Of a DNA stretch of 64,000 bases, positions 37,155 through 46,929 are shown in pieces (the stretch's first letter is position 1; the number at the start of each line of letters is the position of its first letter). The notes under the pieces were generated by a model. It was not told the origin of the DNA. It was given only the letters and a program-made list of their open reading frames with translations, and made no database searches. Position numbers and translations under genes: made by a program. The DNA comes from Laceyella sacchari (GTDB taxonomy: Bacteria > Bacillota > Bacilli > Thermoactinomycetales > Thermoactinomycetaceae): positions 434,001-498,000 of the forward strand of contig NZ_SMDD01000001.1 of NCBI RefSeq assembly GCF_004343255.1, in the 5' to 3' direction.

Positions 37155-37290
37155 CTAGAGCGTGTCTGATGCATAGGCCGGCGGCTCCAATCCCCTTTTC
37201 TCATTCACTATACTTGTGCATCTGCGCTCACTCTCAGACAAAAAATTTTTTTCGTCGCTTCTTCCCCACAAAAAATGCGCCGGACTCCAT
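37155..37290 (+). repeat. Dispersed repeat, copy A (MITE-like)
   Basis: A segment beginning CTAGAGCGTGTCTGATG that aligns over roughly 130 bases with 40801-40937, including a shared TGTGCATC-x-GCG core and CGCTTCTT near the end. It lies in the gap between the quinone oxidoreductase and carboxypeptidase genes. Its right end appears altered by the carboxypeptidase terminator. Confidence 0.6.
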
Positions 37291-37302
37291 TAGGAGCCCG
37301 GC
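37270..37302 (-). terminator. Terminator of the carboxypeptidase T gene
   Basis: A 10-bp stem with one mismatch (37279-37288 with 37293-37302) followed on the minus strand by a run of T. Confidence 0.88.
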
Positions 37303-37318
37303 ATTGGCTGTCGAAAGG

Positions 37319-38593
37319 TCATTTGGTGCTACAGGATTTACCGATGACGCTGTACGGGCAGTCTGCCTTTTCAGCGACATACAAGACCGCCTCTTTGTTG
37401 CGGCTGGTTTCCCGCTCGATCACTTCATCTGGCGGGTAGAATCCAGGATTGTAACTGGTTGGGTACATTTCAAAGGTGAAGGCAAAGATTTTGTGCTGTC
37501 CATAGGCCCAGTCGGTCATATCCCCATCGGTGATGTAGAGATCACTCGATTGTTGTGGGGTGTATCCGTTGGTCCGTGCCATCGTGTTGGCCATGGTTTT
37601 GAATACATTGAAGTCGTCTTGTGTCATGTCGCTCGGGACATCGGTATAGGTGTAGCCGTAGGGATACAAAATCAATTCGCTGTAGGTGTGGAATGTAATC
37701 AGTGTTTTGATCTGTTGCTTGCCACCGACGACGCGGCTGTTGATGAAGTCACGCATGGCGGCGGTTTCCGGTGCGGAGAAGGCTGAGCGCCCGCGATAGG
37801 TTTCACTGGAAGGACTACTGCTGGAACCGCCGCAGCAACCCCATTTGTAACCATAGTTGCGGTTGAGGTCGGTGCCTACATAGCTGGACCCGGAGTTGGG
37901 TTGACGGTTCTTGCGCCAGGATTTGTAACTGCCACTGGAGATGTCGTATTCTCCACCGTCGGGATTGATGTTAAACACAATATAAATCTCGCGGTTGTTC
38001 ACCAGATTGGTGATGCGAGAATCACGGTTGTAGTTTTGAGTGAACAAGTCGAGGGTGTAAAGTGCCATTTCGACAGTGAGGTGTTCACGGGCATGATGGA
38101 GGGCAGTGTACAGCACTTCTGGCTCGTTTTCGTCTGTGCCGACATTGTCGCTGATTTTCACAGCCCACAGTTCGCGCCCTTCATAAGATTTGCCGATGCT
38201 GAACTTTTTGACGATGTTTGGGTAATTGGAAGCTACGGTGTTGATCTTGTTGACCATTTCGTTGTAGTTATGGTATCCGGAGTCGTAAGAGGGAAAATCT
38301 TGTGTGGTCAATGAGGTGTCTACAGTAGCGGTAAATCCTTTTTGCTTGATCTGCTTGGCTTCGGCGGGCGTAGCCAGCACTTTGACGTAATTTTTGCCCA
38401 CCTCTTCAATCGCCGCACCGGTTGAGGCGATCGCTGAACGCTGTTCTTTGGTGCTGACGCCGTCAATTTTATAGAGCTTGATGCCCAAATCGAAAATGGA
38501 AGGGTTTTCGATATTCTGGCTGAAACCGAGCGCGGGCACGCATGCGACGATCAACACAAGCACCAATGACAACGAAAGCCATTTTTTTCTCAT
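37319..38593 (-). CDS. Secreted zinc carboxypeptidase T (M14)
   Basis: A 424-residue preproenzyme: signal peptide about 1-25, propeptide to residue 98, mature enzyme from Asp99. The mature sequence appears nearly identical to Thermoactinomyces vulgaris carboxypeptidase T. Zinc ligands His167 and Glu170 (HxxE in HHAREH) and His302 (FHTYSE), with the catalytic Glu375 (FEMYP), correspond to His69, Glu72, His204 and Glu277 of the mature protein. The double-Cys WGCCGG is also kept. It releases hydrophobic, basic and some acidic C-terminal residues from extracellular peptides. AGGAGGAA lies 6 bases before ATG 38593. Confidence 0.96.
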   Translation of the reverse strand: MRKKWLSLSLVLVLIVACVPALGFSQNIENPSIFDLGIKLYKIDGVSTKEQRSAIASTGAAIEEVGKNYVKVLATPAEAKQIKQKGFTATVDTSLTTQDFPSYDSGYHNYNEMVNKINTVASNYPNIVKKFSIGKSYEGRELWAVKISDNVGTDENEPEVLYTALHHAREHLTVEMALYTLDLFTQNYNRDSRITNLVNNREIYIVFNINPDGGEYDISSGSYKSWRKNRQPNSGSSYVGTDLNRNYGYKWGCCGGSSSSPSSETYRGRSAFSAPETAAMRDFINSRVVGGKQQIKTLITFHTYSELILYPYGYTYTDVPSDMTQDDFNVFKTMANTMARTNGYTPQQSSDLYITDGDMTDWAYGQHKIFAFTFEMYPTSYNPGFYPPDEVIERETSRNKEAVLYVAEKADCPYSVIGKSCSTK

Positions 38594-38958
38594 GTTGATT
38601 CCTCCTGAAGTAATAAAGTGATGAACAAAAAGTTGAAAATTCACTCCTTTCCGGTGAGGAGTTGGTCGATCGGTAGACATTGTTGGAATGGATAAATTGT
38701 GTGTTAAGGGGGATTTACTTTAGATATACTATTCTGAATATAAAATGAATTTCTATCTCATTTCTAAATAATCCTTCTTTATAGTAAAAAATTATCCTTT
38801 TAATTAAGAGATAAAACAGGACGTGCAAATTGCTTTCTAAATGCAGATAAGGCAGGTACGGCTTGCGTCCTATCCGTCCAATCGGAAAGGTCAAGCGGTA
38901 CCTGCCTTACTCTTCTGCTCAGTACTCAAAGGTTCATCAACCTCAATTCGTTTAAGTT
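38594..38958. other. Gap between carboxypeptidase T and mgtE
   Basis: About 365 bases without a gene. It contains an AT-rich stretch (38690-38820) likely to hold the carboxypeptidase promoter, with TATACT and TATAAA elements on the strand shown, and a long imperfect inverted repeat at 38848-38909. Confidence 0.5.
38848..38909. repeat. Inverted repeat after mgtE
   Basis: 18-base arms (38848-38865 with 38892-38909) pairing with one or two mismatches around a 26-base loop. No T run. It may terminate or stabilise the mgtE message. Confidence 0.6.
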
Positions 38959-40308
38959 TCATATGTTGAGAATCACTTTGGCAATGCTGAGATAAATAAT
39001 CAAGCCAGTGCCATCAACCAACGTGGTGATCAGCGGTCCCGAGACGACAGCCGGGTCAATTTTGAGCCGGTGGAGAACCAAGGGCAAAATCGCGGAAACG
39101 ATGGAAGACCACAAGACGATAAACAGTGCGGACAAAGCCACCACATAGCCAATCGATGTTTCCACACCCATCATCGCAGCACGGATGAGGCCGATCACGC
39201 CGAGGGAAAGCCCTAAAAACAGGCCGGTCAACATCTCCTTGCGCATCACCCGAAAAAGGTCGCCAAATTTGACTTCGCCGATGCCAAGGGCTCGAACCAG
39301 GGTGCTCACGATCTGAGAACCGGTGTTGCCGCCAGTGCCGATCAGCAATGGAATGAAAAACGAAAGGGCGACGACTTGATCCAATGTGCTTTGGTAACTC
39401 TCCAACACGGTCGCGGTATAAGCGCCTCCGACAAACAGGATCATCAGCCAGACAATCCGTTTTTTGTACAAGCTGAATATGGACGTTTTGAAATAGGGTT
39501 CATCCAAAGGTTGGCTACCGCCCAGCTTGTGGATGTCTTCGGTGGCTTCTTCATGAATGACATCTACCACGTCATCGTAAGTGATGATACCGATCAATCT
39601 CCGTTGGTGGTCAACGACAGGTAGGGCATAGAAGTTATAGCGTGACAAGATTTGGGCTACTTCTTCTTGCTCCATCTCGGCCGGCACGGAAATAAACTCC
39701 GTGGTGGCGATGTCGATGAGGTGTGTCTGTGGTGGGGCAAGGATGATTTCTTTTAAGGAGACGATGCCCATCAATTCCCCGCGCGTGCCAGTGACATAGA
39801 TGTAAGAGACGATCTCCGCTTCGTGTCCGACTTTGCGGATATGGTTGATCGTGTGTTCTCCAGTCCAATAAGCACGGGCTGAAATGTAGTCGACCGTCAT
39901 CAAGCTTCCGGCGGTGTATTCGGGGTAGCTCATCAAGTTGTTTATCTGTTCCCGATAATCGGCGGGAAGCAGGCGGAGCATTTTTTCCGCTTGCAACGGA
40001 TGCACCGCAAGCAACATGTCTACTACCGTGTCACTGGACATCTGTTTCAACAGCGGCGAGGCGATGTCATCGGACAAGCGGTTCAAGAGGCTGTATTGCA
40101 ATTCCGGCTCCAAGTATTCAATGGCTTCTGCGGCGTCCGTCAAGGGCAAGTGGGTAATCAATTCCAAGCGAGCCGCTTCATCCAATTCCCGCAACACTTC
40201 CGCAAGGTCGAAAGGTTGGAGTTGATCCAACAGACCGAGCAAACGTTCCGTGTCTAGCGGGCTTTTGAGCGTTAGTTCAATTTCGCTTCTCAGCAGGGCA
40301 TTGTTCAT
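38959..40308 (-). CDS. mgtE: Magnesium transporter MgtE
   Basis: A 449-residue Mg2+ channel. Order of domains: cytoplasmic helical N domain (about 1-125, MgtE_N), two CBS domains (about 130-250), a plug helix, and five C-terminal transmembrane helices (about 280-449) with the selectivity text GTGGNTGSQ near 345 and the metal-site Asp in the last helices (LKIDPAVVSGPLITTLVDGTG). Cytosolic Mg2+ closes the channel via the N and CBS domains. ATG 40308 follows a G-rich site and gives the normal family length. It is controlled by the upstream M-box. Confidence 0.95.
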   Translation of the reverse strand: MNNALLRSEIELTLKSPLDTERLLGLLDQLQPFDLAEVLRELDEAARLELITHLPLTDAAEAIEYLEPELQYSLLNRLSDDIASPLLKQMSSDTVVDMLLAVHPLQAEKMLRLLPADYREQINNLMSYPEYTAGSLMTVDYISARAYWTGEHTINHIRKVGHEAEIVSYIYVTGTRGELMGIVSLKEIILAPPQTHLIDIATTEFISVPAEMEQEEVAQILSRYNFYALPVVDHQRRLIGIITYDDVVDVIHEEATEDIHKLGGSQPLDEPYFKTSIFSLYKKRIVWLMILFVGGAYTATVLESYQSTLDQVVALSFFIPLLIGTGGNTGSQIVSTLVRALGIGEVKFGDLFRVMRKEMLTGLFLGLSLGVIGLIRAAMMGVETSIGYVVALSALFIVLWSSIVSAILPLVLHRLKIDPAVVSGPLITTLVDGTGLIIYLSIAKVILNI

Positions 40309-40326
40309 GCAGTCCCCCCCTTTTTC

Positions 40327-40362
40327 AAACAATAAAAAAACCCACTCCATTAGGAAGAGGGG
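40327..40362 (-). terminator. Riboswitch-controlled terminator before mgtE
   Basis: A stem around TTCC/GGAA and ACCC/GGGT with a following run of seven T, just before the mgtE start. It is the expression platform of the M-box. Confidence 0.8.
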
Positions 40363-40404
40363 TGCAAGGCAAATAAGCCCATAGCAAAAATGAGCTTCGC
40401 TTTG

Positions 40405-40562
40405 CTTATCTCCCTCATTGAGCTTTGGCACTGAACGGCATAGGCTAAGCCAGCTACGTTAGAAAAGACCTTCGTTCCGATCTTTCCTGCTGACCCATTG
40501 GTGTCTCTCGACATTTTTGGGCAGTAGCGTCTCTCCGATCAGGAGCCTCACCTAATAGAGAT
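40405..40562 (-). ncRNA. M-box (ykoK) magnesium riboswitch
   Basis: On the minus strand, the leader contains the conserved M-box blocks in order: TTAGGTGAGGCTCC, GGAGAGACGCTACTGCCC, AAAAATGTCGAGAGAC, CCAATGGGTCA, GCCGTTCAGTGCCAAAGCTCA. When Mg2+ binds, the aptamer folds and lets the terminator at 40327-40362 form, switching off mgtE. The match to the ykoK family as I know it is close across all cores. Confidence 0.92.
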
Positions 40563-40800
40563 AAGAAAAAAGGATGTAGTTATTCAACGTAGTCAGTATA
40601 ACTTCCGCGAAATCAAATTGTCAATTTATTTTATGACGGCGGAGGTAAATGTGTCCATCGTGGATTGGCGAGCGGAAGGGCGGTCGCTTGAATTTTAATA
40701 GAAAATTCTGTATAATTATATTGGACGACCGTATACCCCTCATCGTAGCACTTCCGGTTTCCCACCTACCTCCCTCTTTCCATCATATCACCGGTTTGCT

Positions 40801-40937
40801 CTAGAGCGTGTCTGATGAACAGGCTCACGGTTCCAAAACCATTTTCTTCTTCGTTTCATATGTGCATCGGCGTTCCTCGGGAAGAGGTTTTTCCGCCGCT
40901 TCTTTCCTACCAACTTGATTCAGCAGACGCGCCTTAG
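40801..40937 (+). repeat. Dispersed repeat, copy B (MITE-like, with terminal inverted repeats)
   Basis: About 137 bases. The left end (AGAGCGTGTCTGATGAACA) is matched by the inverted right end (TGAATCAAGT-type sequence ending CAGACGCGCC), giving imperfect terminal inverted repeats of roughly 17 bases. It aligns with copy A at 37155-37290. No coding capacity, hence MITE-like. Ends of the AGAGCGTGTCTGA type are common among insertion sequences. Confidence 0.6.
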
Positions 40938-41122
40938 CACAAGTGCATATACCAATTCTCACACCATTGCATTTAATAGATAAAAGCAAAGATAGAGTCA
41001 TATAAGGGAGGGTGCGCCGTCTTTAGATTCGTATTTTGCAAATGGATGGATGAACGGACAATGCGAAGGCTTGGATCGTAAGGCGGCTAAGACGATGATT
41101 GTTGGAAAGGGGATGAGCGTTG
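40938..41122. other. Leader region of spoVR
   Basis: Together with 40563-40800 it forms the rest of the gap between the M-box and spoVR. It holds AT-rich sequence including GTATAATTATATT near 40710-40722 and no gene. The spoVR promoter (sigma-E in Bacillus) should lie here, but I could not fix its boxes. Confidence 0.4.
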
Positions 41123-42538
41123 ATGCAGGATAGAAAAGCATTGGAACGGTCGATTGCTGAGATTACGGAGATCGCCAAAGGATTTGGCTTGGACTTTTAT
41201 CCCATGCGATATGAAATCTGTCCGGCAGACATTATCTATACATTTGGCGCATATGGCATGCCGACAAGGTTTTCCCATTGGAGCTTCGGGAAAGCATTTC
41301 ACAAGATGAAACTGCAATACGATTTAAACCTGAGTAAAATCTATGAGCTGGTGATTAACTCCAATCCATGTTACGCGTTTTTGCTCAAAGGAAACAGCTT
41401 GGTGCAAAACAAGCTGATTGTAGCGCATGTACTGGCTCACTGCGACTTCTTTAAAAACAATTGCCGCTTTTCAAATACCTCGCGAGACATGGTGGAAAGC
41501 ATGGCAGCGACTGCGGAGCGGATTCGGTTTTATGAATTGAAATATGGCAAAGACGTGGTGGAAGATTTCTTGGATCATGTCTTAGCTATCCAAGAACACA
41601 TCAATCCCAGCCTGCTTGATGCCAGACGGGGCCACCGGTGGTCGGAGCGAAAAGCGGAGGCGGAATCCAAGCGTAAACCTCCCTCCCCGTATGAGGATTT
41701 GTGGAAGCTGGATCGCGACGTCCAACAGGAAACGCGTCCTCTCCCCCGCAAAAAGCGTTTTCCAGAGGAGCCGGAAAAGGATTTGTTGTTGTTCCTGATG
41801 CATCACAGTCGCATTTTGGAAGATTGGCAACAGGATATCATGACGATGTTGCGGGAGGAGATGTTGTATTTTTGGCCACAGCTGGAGACCAAGATCATGA
41901 ACGAGGGCTGGGCTTCATATTGGCACATCCGCATCATGCGGGAATTGGACTTGGATGAGGCGGAAACGATTGAATTCGCCAAGTTGAACGCTTCTGTCCT
42001 GATGCCGTCGAAAACGTCGATTAACCCGTATTACCTTGGTTTAAAAATGTTTGAGGACATCGAGAAGCGCTACAACCATCCGACAGAGGAAGAACTGCGG
42101 GAACTAGGAAGGGTGCCCGGCCAAGGGCGGGAAAAGCTGTTTGAAGTGCGGGAATTGGAGTCGGATATCTCCTTTTTGCGCAATTATTTGACCAAGGAAC
42201 TGGTTGAAGAATTGGATTTGTACGTGTATCAGCGGCAGGGAAATGAATGGACGATCACGGATAAAAACTGGGAGCATGTGCGGGATGAGTTGGTAATGAG
42301 CCGGATCAACGGGGGGCATCCGGTGATCGTGGTTCAAGATGGCGACTACCTTCAAAACGGGGAGTTGTATCTGGTGCACCGGTATGAAGGGGTTGAATTG
42401 GATTTGAAGTATCTCGAGAACACCTTGCCGCATGTTTATGCGTGCTGGGGGCGTTCTGTTCACTTGGAAACGGTAGTTGAAGGGCGGAAAGTGGTCTTTT
42501 GTTACAATGGAAAAAAATGCACGCGCAGGTTTGTGTGA
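41123..42538 (+). CDS. spoVR: Stage V sporulation protein R
   Basis: A 471-residue protein of the SpoVR family, which is needed for normal spore cortex formation in Bacillus although its biochemical activity is not known. Hallmarks are [20 protein letters not shown]-like text near residue 31, [12 protein letters not shown] near 106, [13 protein letters not shown] near 271 and [11 protein letters not shown] near 298. Length is normal. ATG 41123 was chosen with AAAGGGGATG upstream; TTG 41120 is one codon earlier. A terminator follows. Confidence 0.95.
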   Translation: MQDRKALERSIAEITEIAKGFGLDFYPMRYEICPADIIYTFGAYGMPTRFSHWSFGKAFHKMKLQYDLNLSKIYELVINSNPCYAFLLKGNSLVQNKLIVAHVLAHCDFFKNNCRFSNTSRDMVESMAATAERIRFYELKYGKDVVEDFLDHVLAIQEHINPSLLDARRGHRWSERKAEAESKRKPPSPYEDLWKLDRDVQQETRPLPRKKRFPEEPEKDLLLFLMHHSRILEDWQQDIMTMLREEMLYFWPQLETKIMNEGWASYWHIRIMRELDLDEAETIEFAKLNASVLMPSKTSINPYYLGLKMFEDIEKRYNHPTEEELRELGRVPGQGREKLFEVRELESDISFLRNYLTKELVEELDLYVYQRQGNEWTITDKNWEHVRDELVMSRINGGHPVIVVQDGDYLQNGELYLVHRYEGVELDLKYLENTLPHVYACWGRSVHLETVVEGRKVVFCYNGKKCTRRFV

Positions 42539-42575
42539 TTATTGGTCACTGCTGTAAAAGCCAAGCGTCATCAAG

Positions 42576-42604
42576 CTCTGGAGGGAATCTCCAGGGTTTT
42601 TTCT
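42576..42604 (+). terminator. Intrinsic terminator of spoVR
   Basis: CTGGAG (42578-42583) with CTCCAG (42589-42594), followed by a T run. Confidence 0.85.
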
Positions 42605-42722
42605 TTTGTTTGTTGTTTTGAAAAGGAAATCATTGCATAATCCTAAATTTGTCTTTTGTGTTAACATGAGGTCGTTCGCAGGGTAACAGCCTGTCCAATT
42701 TAAATTTGACAAGGGGGATTCG

Positions 42723-43763
42723 ATGTTAACCAAAAAACATCTGACCAAAGTCACAGGTACACTTGCGGTAACGACCATGCTTTCGGTTGCGGTTCCGTTT
42801 AGTGCATCTAATGTCGTCACAGAAACAGGAGAAAAAGGTTTTTGGCAAAATGTTTTAGTGAATATTGGCATTCAAAAAGCAAATGCTGCGAGTAACGAAA
42901 CTCAGAATATTCAAGCTTTTGGTGACAAGATTATCCAGACTGGTCAAAAATATTTGGGTACTCCGTATAAGTACGGGGCGCGTTCCGGTGACACCCGGTA
43001 TTTTGACTGCTCTTCTTTTGTGCAACATGTGTTTAAACTAAATGGCGTTTCTTTGCCGCGCTCTTCCCGTCAGCAGGCAACGGTCGGCAAGAGTGTAGCC
43101 AAGTCCCAACTGCAAAAAGGGGATCTCCTCTTCTTTAAACTCCGTTCTTCTGGCGGAAAAATTGCCCATGTGGGTATTTATGCAGGTAACAACAAAGTGT
43201 TGCACACCTATGGTAAAGGTGGCGTGCGCTTTGATTCATTGTCTACTCCATGGTTGGAATGGGGTCTTGTTTCAGCGAAGCGTGTCGCACCAGCTGGCGT
43301 GGATAATACCAATGCGGGCAACCAAGTTGCGGACAAGCCCGGAACAAATCTAGAACAATCAAATGAAGAAGCACAACGACTTGCACTTGCAGACAAAATC
43401 ATTCAAACAGGGCATAAGTATTTGGGCACACCATACGAATTTGGTGCCAAAGCGGGACAAACCGCCACGTTTGATTGTTCTTCCTTTGTTCAATATGTGT
43501 ACAAGCAACACGGTATTTCCTTGCCACGTTCTTCCCGCCAACAGGCGACAGTTGGTCAAACGGTATCCAAATCCCAATTGCAAAAAGGGGATCTGGTCTT
43601 CTTCACCCGTAAAGATACTGCACCTAATGTAGGCCATGTAGCCATCTATGTCGGGGATGGCAAGATTCTCCACACCTACGGTAAAGGCGGCGTGCGCTAT
43701 GACAGCCTGTCCACAGAATGGTTGGCTAAATCGTATGTTACCGCTAAACGTGTAATTAAATAA
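42723..43763 (+). CDS. Secreted two-domain NlpC/P60 peptidoglycan hydrolase
   Basis: 346 residues: signal peptide to about residue 56 (the NANAAS-like cleavage site IQKANAAS), then two tandem NlpC/P60 domains at about 62-188 and 220-346. Each has its own catalytic set: Cys96/His149/His161 and Cys252/His305/His317. The domains are very similar to each other, implying internal duplication. There is no LysM or SH3 cell-wall-binding domain, so it resembles Bacillus CwlS/PgdS catalytic modules without anchors. The predicted activity is D,L-endopeptidase on peptidoglycan stems or poly-gamma-glutamate. AAGGGGGA precedes ATG 42723. It ends at a strong shared terminator. Confidence 0.92.
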   Translation: MLTKKHLTKVTGTLAVTTMLSVAVPFSASNVVTETGEKGFWQNVLVNIGIQKANAASNETQNIQAFGDKIIQTGQKYLGTPYKYGARSGDTRYFDCSSFVQHVFKLNGVSLPRSSRQQATVGKSVAKSQLQKGDLLFFKLRSSGGKIAHVGIYAGNNKVLHTYGKGGVRFDSLSTPWLEWGLVSAKRVAPAGVDNTNAGNQVADKPGTNLEQSNEEAQRLALADKIIQTGHKYLGTPYEFGAKAGQTATFDCSSFVQYVYKQHGISLPRSSRQQATVGQTVSKSQLQKGDLVFFTRKDTAPNVGHVAIYVGDGKILHTYGKGGVRYDSLSTEWLAKSYVTAKRVIK

Positions 43764-43772
43764 ATCGGATAC

Positions 43773-43811
43773 AAAACAGCCCTTTGCCAATTTACGGCAA
43801 AGGGCTGTTTT
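43773..43811. terminator. Bidirectional terminator
   Basis: A perfect 16-bp stem (43773-43788 with 43796-43811) between the NlpC/P60 gene and the end of the yheC/D operon. The GNAT gene stop lies in the loop. Confidence 0.93.
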
Positions 43812-44262
43812 CTATTTCTTGCGGATCAAAGTTCCCACCACCCAGCCATAACGTGGGTTTTCCGGTCGGCCCTTTGAAGAGGTCGAAGGCAACCAACCCG
43901 CAACGGAAGCAAAGCTTTAAACTGGCTGTGTTGTCACAGGCGACTCGAGTATAAAGTTTGCCTATTCGCTCCAATGTGTGGCGCACCAAGGATTCGCCCA
44001 CCCCTTGTTTTCGGAAGTCGGGGTGTACGGCGATAATGGCTTCTTGTAGGCCATAGTGCCCGATGGCGATAACCCCGGACAGTTTCCGTTGGTGTAGCGC
44101 TACTGCTATAAGAGTGCCTTCCGGCTGAGCCGCCGTGTTTAACTGTTTTAGCCACCGCAGCGCGCGATGAGTGATGCGCCCGTCGCCATAACGTTTCATG
44201 AAGTTTAACACGGCTGGCAGATTGGCCGCCAACTGCCGGGGGGTCAAGTTTCGGATGAGCAT
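43792..44262 (-). CDS. GNAT acetyltransferase at the end of the yheC/D operon
   Basis: A 156-residue acetyl-CoA-dependent N-acetyltransferase. The P-loop-like acetyl-CoA site is HPDFRKQGVGESLV near residue 80, preceded by the beta strand LSGVIAIGHYGLQEAIIAV and followed by ACDNTASLKLCFRCGL. It overlaps the last yheD-like gene by 19 bases and its ribosome binding site (GGGGAGG) is inside that gene, so it is translated with the coat-protein operon. It may modify a spore component, but the substrate is unknown. Confidence 0.85.
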   Translation of the reverse strand: MLIRNLTPRQLAANLPAVLNFMKRYGDGRITHRALRWLKQLNTAAQPEGTLIAVALHQRKLSGVIAIGHYGLQEAIIAVHPDFRKQGVGESLVRHTLERIGKLYTRVACDNTASLKLCFRCGLVAFDLFKGPTGKPTLWLGGGNFDPQEIENSPLP

Positions 44263-45536
44263 GTTTTCATGGCCTCCCCTGTCAATTGGTAACCACTCAA
44301 GTAAAGTGCATATTCAAGTATGCGCATGAGGGAGAGTCGCCGAATGTCGGGTTCGTCGAATTTCATCGGTTTGGCATTGGCTTCAAAAAACCAGAGGGTG
44401 CCGTTTTCTTCGATACCTAAATCAATTGACATTTCCCCTAAGGCGGAGGATTGTTTGGATTCGATGTATTTGGCTAGCTCCAAACCGGTTATTTTGATTT
44501 TGCTCAATATCTCAGGTGCTTTTTCCTTAAAGGTATGACGGATTACCCGATGCAGGCTTTCAATGCGGCCACCCATCGGGACGTGAGTAGAGATCGACGT
44601 TGGTCCAGCGACCCGAACCCCGGCCCCCGTCAATCCCCACTCTCCCTGATTGTTTTTTTGCAACAGCATGCGCACATCAAACGGCCGTCCTTCAAAAGTG
44701 GCCAAGGGGATCCCTTGTTGGATCAAATAAGGAAGTTGTTGTGTCAACTGCTGAACGGTTTGGCTCAATGCATCAACACTGGTAAATGTTTTTCGCGTCT
44801 TCTCTTTTTTGTCTTGGTAAATGAGTTCAATTCCATTTTTCATGCGGGATATGCGCATCATGCCAATCCCCGCTTTTCCGTCCACTTGCTTTAGGTACAA
44901 GCGGGGATATTTTTTTAGAAGTTCGTCAAGTTGCAAGTTGGGTGTCCACTTCAAGGTGTAGGGAACCAGCTTTTTTAATGTGTCTGACGCGGCTAGTTGC
45001 TGATGGAGGGTCCACTTGTCAAAAAAGTGGGGGTTAAACAAATGGACGCCTGGCATATCGGAAATAGTTTTTATCGCCTTTTGCACGGCAGGGCTTTGTT
45101 CAGCGCGCCGGTTGGGCACCCGATTGTATACCACATTGGGGATGGGAAGTTTGGCCCGAATCCACTTCAACCCTGGGGCTGCGGGATCTAGCAGATAGCC
45201 GGTCACGGTGGTTTCGGTTCGGGAAGCCAACCCGCTTGGGGTCAAGACATAGACGGTGATTCCCATTTTGCGCCCGGTTCGGATCAGGTCGGCAAAATTG
45301 GCGTGGTTACCTTGGAATGGTTTGCCCCCGTCAGAGGTCAAGATGGCGATAAATGGGCCCAACGATTGCTTGCTTTGGTAAAGTCGCTCCAATTGTGCCC
45401 CTCCGCGGCTTTCGTCAACAGAGGAGGAGGGGGGAGACTGATAGTTGAGCGTGGCGTCAAGCATGCCCGGAAAGACTGAAGACCTCTTTTTTTTCGATGT
45501 CGCAGTGGTGCGTTTGCGTTTGTGTGGGGGGTTCAC
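44244..45536 (-). CDS. YheC/YheD-family ATP-grasp protein (fourth of four)
   Basis: 430 residues. It has a basic, Ser/Pro-rich N-terminal stretch (about 1-55) in place of the N-terminal YheC/D domain, then a Rossmann-like part and an ATP-grasp domain. Motifs are FAILTSDGGKP-like text near residue 63, YLKQVDGKAGIGMMRI near 217, FDVRML near 307 and GEMSIDLGIEENGTLWFFEANAKP near 379. In Bacillus, YheC and YheD are spore coat/cortex-region proteins made in the mother cell under sigma-E/sigma-K control. The GTG start at 45536 has GGAGGAGG 4 bases upstream. It follows the previous gene by 15 bases. Confidence 0.85.
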   Translation of the reverse strand: MNPPHKRKRTTATSKKKRSSVFPGMLDATLNYQSPPSSSVDESRGGAQLERLYQSKQSLGPFIAILTSDGGKPFQGNHANFADLIRTGRKMGITVYVLTPSGLASRTETTVTGYLLDPAAPGLKWIRAKLPIPNVVYNRVPNRRAEQSPAVQKAIKTISDMPGVHLFNPHFFDKWTLHQQLAASDTLKKLVPYTLKWTPNLQLDELLKKYPRLYLKQVDGKAGIGMMRISRMKNGIELIYQDKKEKTRKTFTSVDALSQTVQQLTQQLPYLIQQGIPLATFEGRPFDVRMLLQKNNQGEWGLTGAGVRVAGPTSISTHVPMGGRIESLHRVIRHTFKEKAPEILSKIKITGLELAKYIESKQSSALGEMSIDLGIEENGTLWFFEANAKPMKFDEPDIRRLSLMRILEYALYLSGYQLTGEAMKTCSSET

Positions 45537-45551
45537 GATACCTCCTCCTTT

Positions 45552-46919
45552 TTAGATGAAATTGGCCAAGTTCAGGCTGTATTCGGTGACCATTTTCGCC
45601 GAGCGGTGGCCGGCATGCACTAAGCTGGGATGGTGGAAAATGTGGCGTCCCGGTTTGGAATTCACTTCAAACAACCACACTCGGCCGCTTTTGTCGACGC
45701 CCATGTCCATGCCCAACTCCCCGAGCGGACCGTTTACGTGTTGTTCCAACGTTTCTGCGATGGTAATGCTCGCTTTCTTCACCCCAGCTTCGACCATTGG
45801 CGCATACTCATGGAACACATCGCGTAGAATCTGATCGGTAGGGATGATTTTCCCGCCGGTACGCACATGCGTAGTCACGCTGCCTGGACCGGCCGCTTTG
45901 GAGCCGATGGCAACCACGGTCCATTCCCCAAACCGGTCTTTGTGCAGATGGACGCGGAAATCGACGGGTCGTTGATCTCTGTGCTTAATCAGGCGAATCC
46001 CTTGTTGTACGATATATTTTTGAAAACGGGTTGGCTCTTTTGCAAAATAATGGTGCACCAATCTGTGCAAGGAACGGAACCTGTGCAGGACATTGCGGTC
46101 TCCTTCTCGGAAGCGGCAATAGTAGCCTAATTCAGGATCGTAGGTGATGCGAAAGATCCCTAAACCCAAGCTCCCGCCGCTCGGCTTGAGGTACACCATT
46201 TGGTGCCGATCTAACATCTGTTTGATGGTGGAGATGGATGGGGACAGATACGTTTCCGGCACCAAGTTTGCGGTGTGTGGGTGACTGCTTAGCCACTGGT
46301 GAATTTTCCATTTGTTAAAAAAGCCCTGGTTGAAGATCGGGCAGTTGTATTCTTTCTTGAATCGGTTCAGACATGCTTGCACATAACCGCGCGCTTCAAT
46401 GGTGCGGTTAGGTATTCGTTCATAGATGACATCGGGGAAGGGAGCCTTGATTTGTTTCCACTTGTTTCCGACGATATGCCAACCGTAGATGAGGCGGTTT
46501 TGCCAATCCACCAGATCAGGGGTGAATGCATAGATGATCGGATGTTCTTCCAACCCCGCCTTGATAAACTCTTTAAACAGAGGTGAACGCTTTCCAAAAG
46601 GTTGATCCGCGTTACCTGAGAAACTGGTGGTAAAAATGCCGATCACAGGCCCCAGCTTCAGGGAGCGGTTTTCATAACGCGCGCGAAACTCATTTGAATA
46701 GGGGAGGGCCAAATATTTGGCGGTGTCCCTGGAAATCAAAATTTTTTCGCCCTGATGGGGAATACGGCGCGCTTGGGTAATGATGCTGCGATTTCCTAAT
46801 TCCACTTTGATGGACTGCCCGTTTATACAACCCCATCGCTCCATGAGTGATTGGCTGAGGCCGATCGCTTGATTTAGCCCTTGAGTTGAGATTTTGACTT
46901 TGCACATGATTGAATTCAT
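45552..46919 (-). CDS. YheC/YheD-family ATP-grasp protein (third of four)
   Basis: 455 residues with the full two-part layout: an N-terminal YheC/D domain (about 1-90, with ILISRDTAKYLALPYS) and a C-terminal ATP-grasp domain carrying VYLKPSGGSLGLGIFRI near residue 255, VDFRVHLHKDRFGEW near 333 and GELGMDMGVDKSGRVWLFEVNSKPG near 400. All nucleotide and Mg2+ residues are kept, so it is probably an active ligase-fold enzyme. ATG 46919 has AGGAGGG 5 bases upstream; a longer start (46955) lacks support. It follows the second gene by 10 bases. Confidence 0.87.
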   Translation of the reverse strand: MNSIMCKVKISTQGLNQAIGLSQSLMERWGCINGQSIKVELGNRSIITQARRIPHQGEKILISRDTAKYLALPYSNEFRARYENRSLKLGPVIGIFTTSFSGNADQPFGKRSPLFKEFIKAGLEEHPIIYAFTPDLVDWQNRLIYGWHIVGNKWKQIKAPFPDVIYERIPNRTIEARGYVQACLNRFKKEYNCPIFNQGFFNKWKIHQWLSSHPHTANLVPETYLSPSISTIKQMLDRHQMVYLKPSGGSLGLGIFRITYDPELGYYCRFREGDRNVLHRFRSLHRLVHHYFAKEPTRFQKYIVQQGIRLIKHRDQRPVDFRVHLHKDRFGEWTVVAIGSKAAGPGSVTTHVRTGGKIIPTDQILRDVFHEYAPMVEAGVKKASITIAETLEQHVNGPLGELGMDMGVDKSGRVWLFEVNSKPGRHIFHHPSLVHAGHRSAKMVTEYSLNLANFI

Positions 46920-46929
46920 GGTGACCCTC

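Noticed and set aside
42605-42722. c-di-AMP (ydaO) riboswitch before the NlpC/P60 gene
   Set aside because: Such riboswitches often precede NlpC/P60 genes, but the leader is too short and lacks the conserved blocks.
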